NCBI RefSeq assembly: GCF_024127895.1
Contig: NZ_JAMYBK010000019.1
Span: forward strand, 40,928-104,927
Length of the DNA: 64,000 bases
Direction: 5' to 3'
From: Pseudomonas guariconensis
Lineage (GTDB): Bacteria > Pseudomonadota > Gammaproteobacteria > Pseudomonadales > Pseudomonadaceae
Part shown: positions 63,275 to 64,000 of the stretch, one piece after another
How the letters are laid out: each line of letters starts with the position of its first letter
How positions within the stretch are numbered: position 1 is the stretch's first letter
Position numbers and translations under genes: made by a program
The notes under the pieces: generated by a model
Seen by the model: the letters and a program-made list of their open reading frames with translations, nothing else
What the model was told of the DNA's origin: nothing
The model's database searches: none

Positions 63275-64000
63275 CAGGCGCTCTCCTTGCTGCACGGGCA
63301 GGGAGAGCGTGTGCAGCGCCCGTCGCTTCGCATGCCGCACACACGGTCCAGGCCGCTTCCTTGGGCGGGCGTACCGGACAACGCATGGTTGTTTCCTGCG
63401 CCCGTCGGCTCGGCATACACCGGGGCCTGGATATGTACTCCGACGCCTTTGAGTGTTATCCCATTGGCATCGATCAGAAGGGTGCCGCCCACACCCTCCA
63501 GGACAATCTCGTCCTGAACCTGCAGGATGAATTTCCTGGCACGCTGGTGTATTTCTTCCCCTGTGGTCAGGTGGGCGTGCCCCTCAACCACTTGCTCCAG
63601 ATGCCCACCTATCTCGATAGTGTGATTCACAGCTGTTTTGTCAAAACGATTGTTGCCTACCTCCAACGTCTGATCTTTGCCAACGGTGATTGTCTGGTTG
63701 CGACCAACATCGAAGAATGCGTCTTGGCCAATTCGGATTCGCTCGTCATTACCCACGGTCTCTCTACGGTCATGCCCAATGCTGATCGTCTCGTCGTGAT
63801 CGACCTGTTCGTTGCGGTCATGGCCGATCTGCGTGGTCTCATCATGCTTGACCACATTGTTCTGGTCCTTCTGCGCATGGATGAACACTTCCTCCTGCCC
63901 CAGCTCATCCTCGAAGCGCAGTTCATTGAACCCCTTGCCCTTGTGGGTCTGGCTCTTGATCGTCATGCGCGTCTTGTGCTTGGGCAGTTCGTAGGGCGGT
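63274..64000 (-). CDS. VgrG spike protein, C-terminal part (cut by window end)
   Basis: Partial: 241 codons remain, the 5' part lies beyond base 64000. PYELPKHKTRMTIKSQTHKGKGFNELRFEDELGQEEVFIHAQKD is the VgrG gp5-like junction, then repeated beta-helix turns (HDETTQIGHDRNEQVDHDETISIGHDRRETVGNDE) and a DUF2345-like part (LQVQDEIVLEGVGGTLLIDANGITLKGVGVHIQAP). The C-terminal tail is cysteine-rich (CGMRSDGRCTRSPCPCSKESA, 5 Cys in the last 20 residues), probably the effector- or adaptor-docking end. Confidence 0.93.
   Translation of the reverse strand, partial: PPYELPKHKTRMTIKSQTHKGKGFNELRFEDELGQEEVFIHAQKDQNNVVKHDETTQIGHDRNEQVDHDETISIGHDRRETVGNDERIRIGQDAFFDVGRNQTITVGKDQTLEVGNNRFDKTAVNHTIEIGGHLEQVVEGHAHLTTGEEIHQRARKFILQVQDEIVLEGVGGTLLIDANGITLKGVGVHIQAPVYAEPTGAGNNHALSGTPAQGSGLDRVCGMRSDGRCTRSPCPCSKESA

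Overview
The window reads as chromosomal DNA of a fluorescent pseudomonad of the Pseudomonas putida group. Evidence: high GC with strong G/C third-position bias, an OprI lipoprotein gene with its terminator, the order DAHP synthase / cysB / cysH / pabB, a methylcitrate cluster of the AcnD-PrpF type, a PrrF-type iron-responsive small RNA, a liuABCD operon, a GlgE/TreS/GlgB glucan-trehalose operon, and many REP-like palindromes between genes. Species-level assignment is an inference; no 16S gene is present.

Layout. 0.1-12.7 kb: housekeeping genes: L,D-transpeptidase, oprI, GNAT protein, DAHP synthase, PilZ-like protein, PanE-like reductase, universal stress protein, cysB, cysH, pabB, then an operon on the minus strand (zinc/aspartyl-protease-like protein, 7TM transglutaminase-like protein, ATP-grasp ligase). 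13-24.3 kb: the 2-methylcitrate cycle (GntR regulator, prpB, prpC, acnD, prpF, prpD) facing acnB. 24.7-26.6 kb: DUF1289 protein, queD, and a small alpA-hicAB island. 26.6-39.2 kb: patatin-like protein, PepSY/PepSY/response regulator/kinase operon, HPP-CBS membrane protein, LysR regulator facing a propionyl-CoA-synthetase-like gene, zapE, tRNA-Gln, an M14 carboxypeptidase, and a short sigma-region-4/FecR-N fusion. 39.3-40.7 kb: a PrrF-type RNA with a Fur box, a DUF6124-like protein and an XRE/S24 repressor. 40.8-48.3 kb: the liuABCD leucine catabolic operon facing an acyl-CoA synthetase. 48.5-56.5 kb: glgE-treS-glgB. 56.5-64 kb: a type VI secretion cargo module on the minus strand, running from vgrG (cut by the window end) through a DUF4123 adaptor and a large VasX/BTH_I2691-like effector to three DUF6708-like membrane proteins that are probably immunity proteins.

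How the genes work together. Propionyl-CoA made by the PrpE-like enzyme, or released from branched-chain amino acid breakdown, would enter the methylcitrate cycle encoded here; AcnD with PrpF replaces the direct PrpD step. LiuABCD carries isovaleryl-CoA to 3-hydroxy-3-methylglutaryl-CoA. Several of these carbon genes (liuA, the acyl-CoA synthetase, prpE, perhaps prpC) have A-rich AAN repeats over or next to the ribosome-binding site, as expected for Hfq/Crc catabolite repression. The GlgE operon links trehalose, maltose-1-phosphate and branched alpha-glucan.

The part least explained by standard annotation is 56.5-64 kb. The effector keeps the local GC-rich composition over its first ~540 codons and then becomes AT-rich, as do the membrane proteins behind it. 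Two of those proteins share a nearly identical 3' third. This looks like a toxin domain and its immunity genes replaced by horizontal exchange on a conserved secretion front end.
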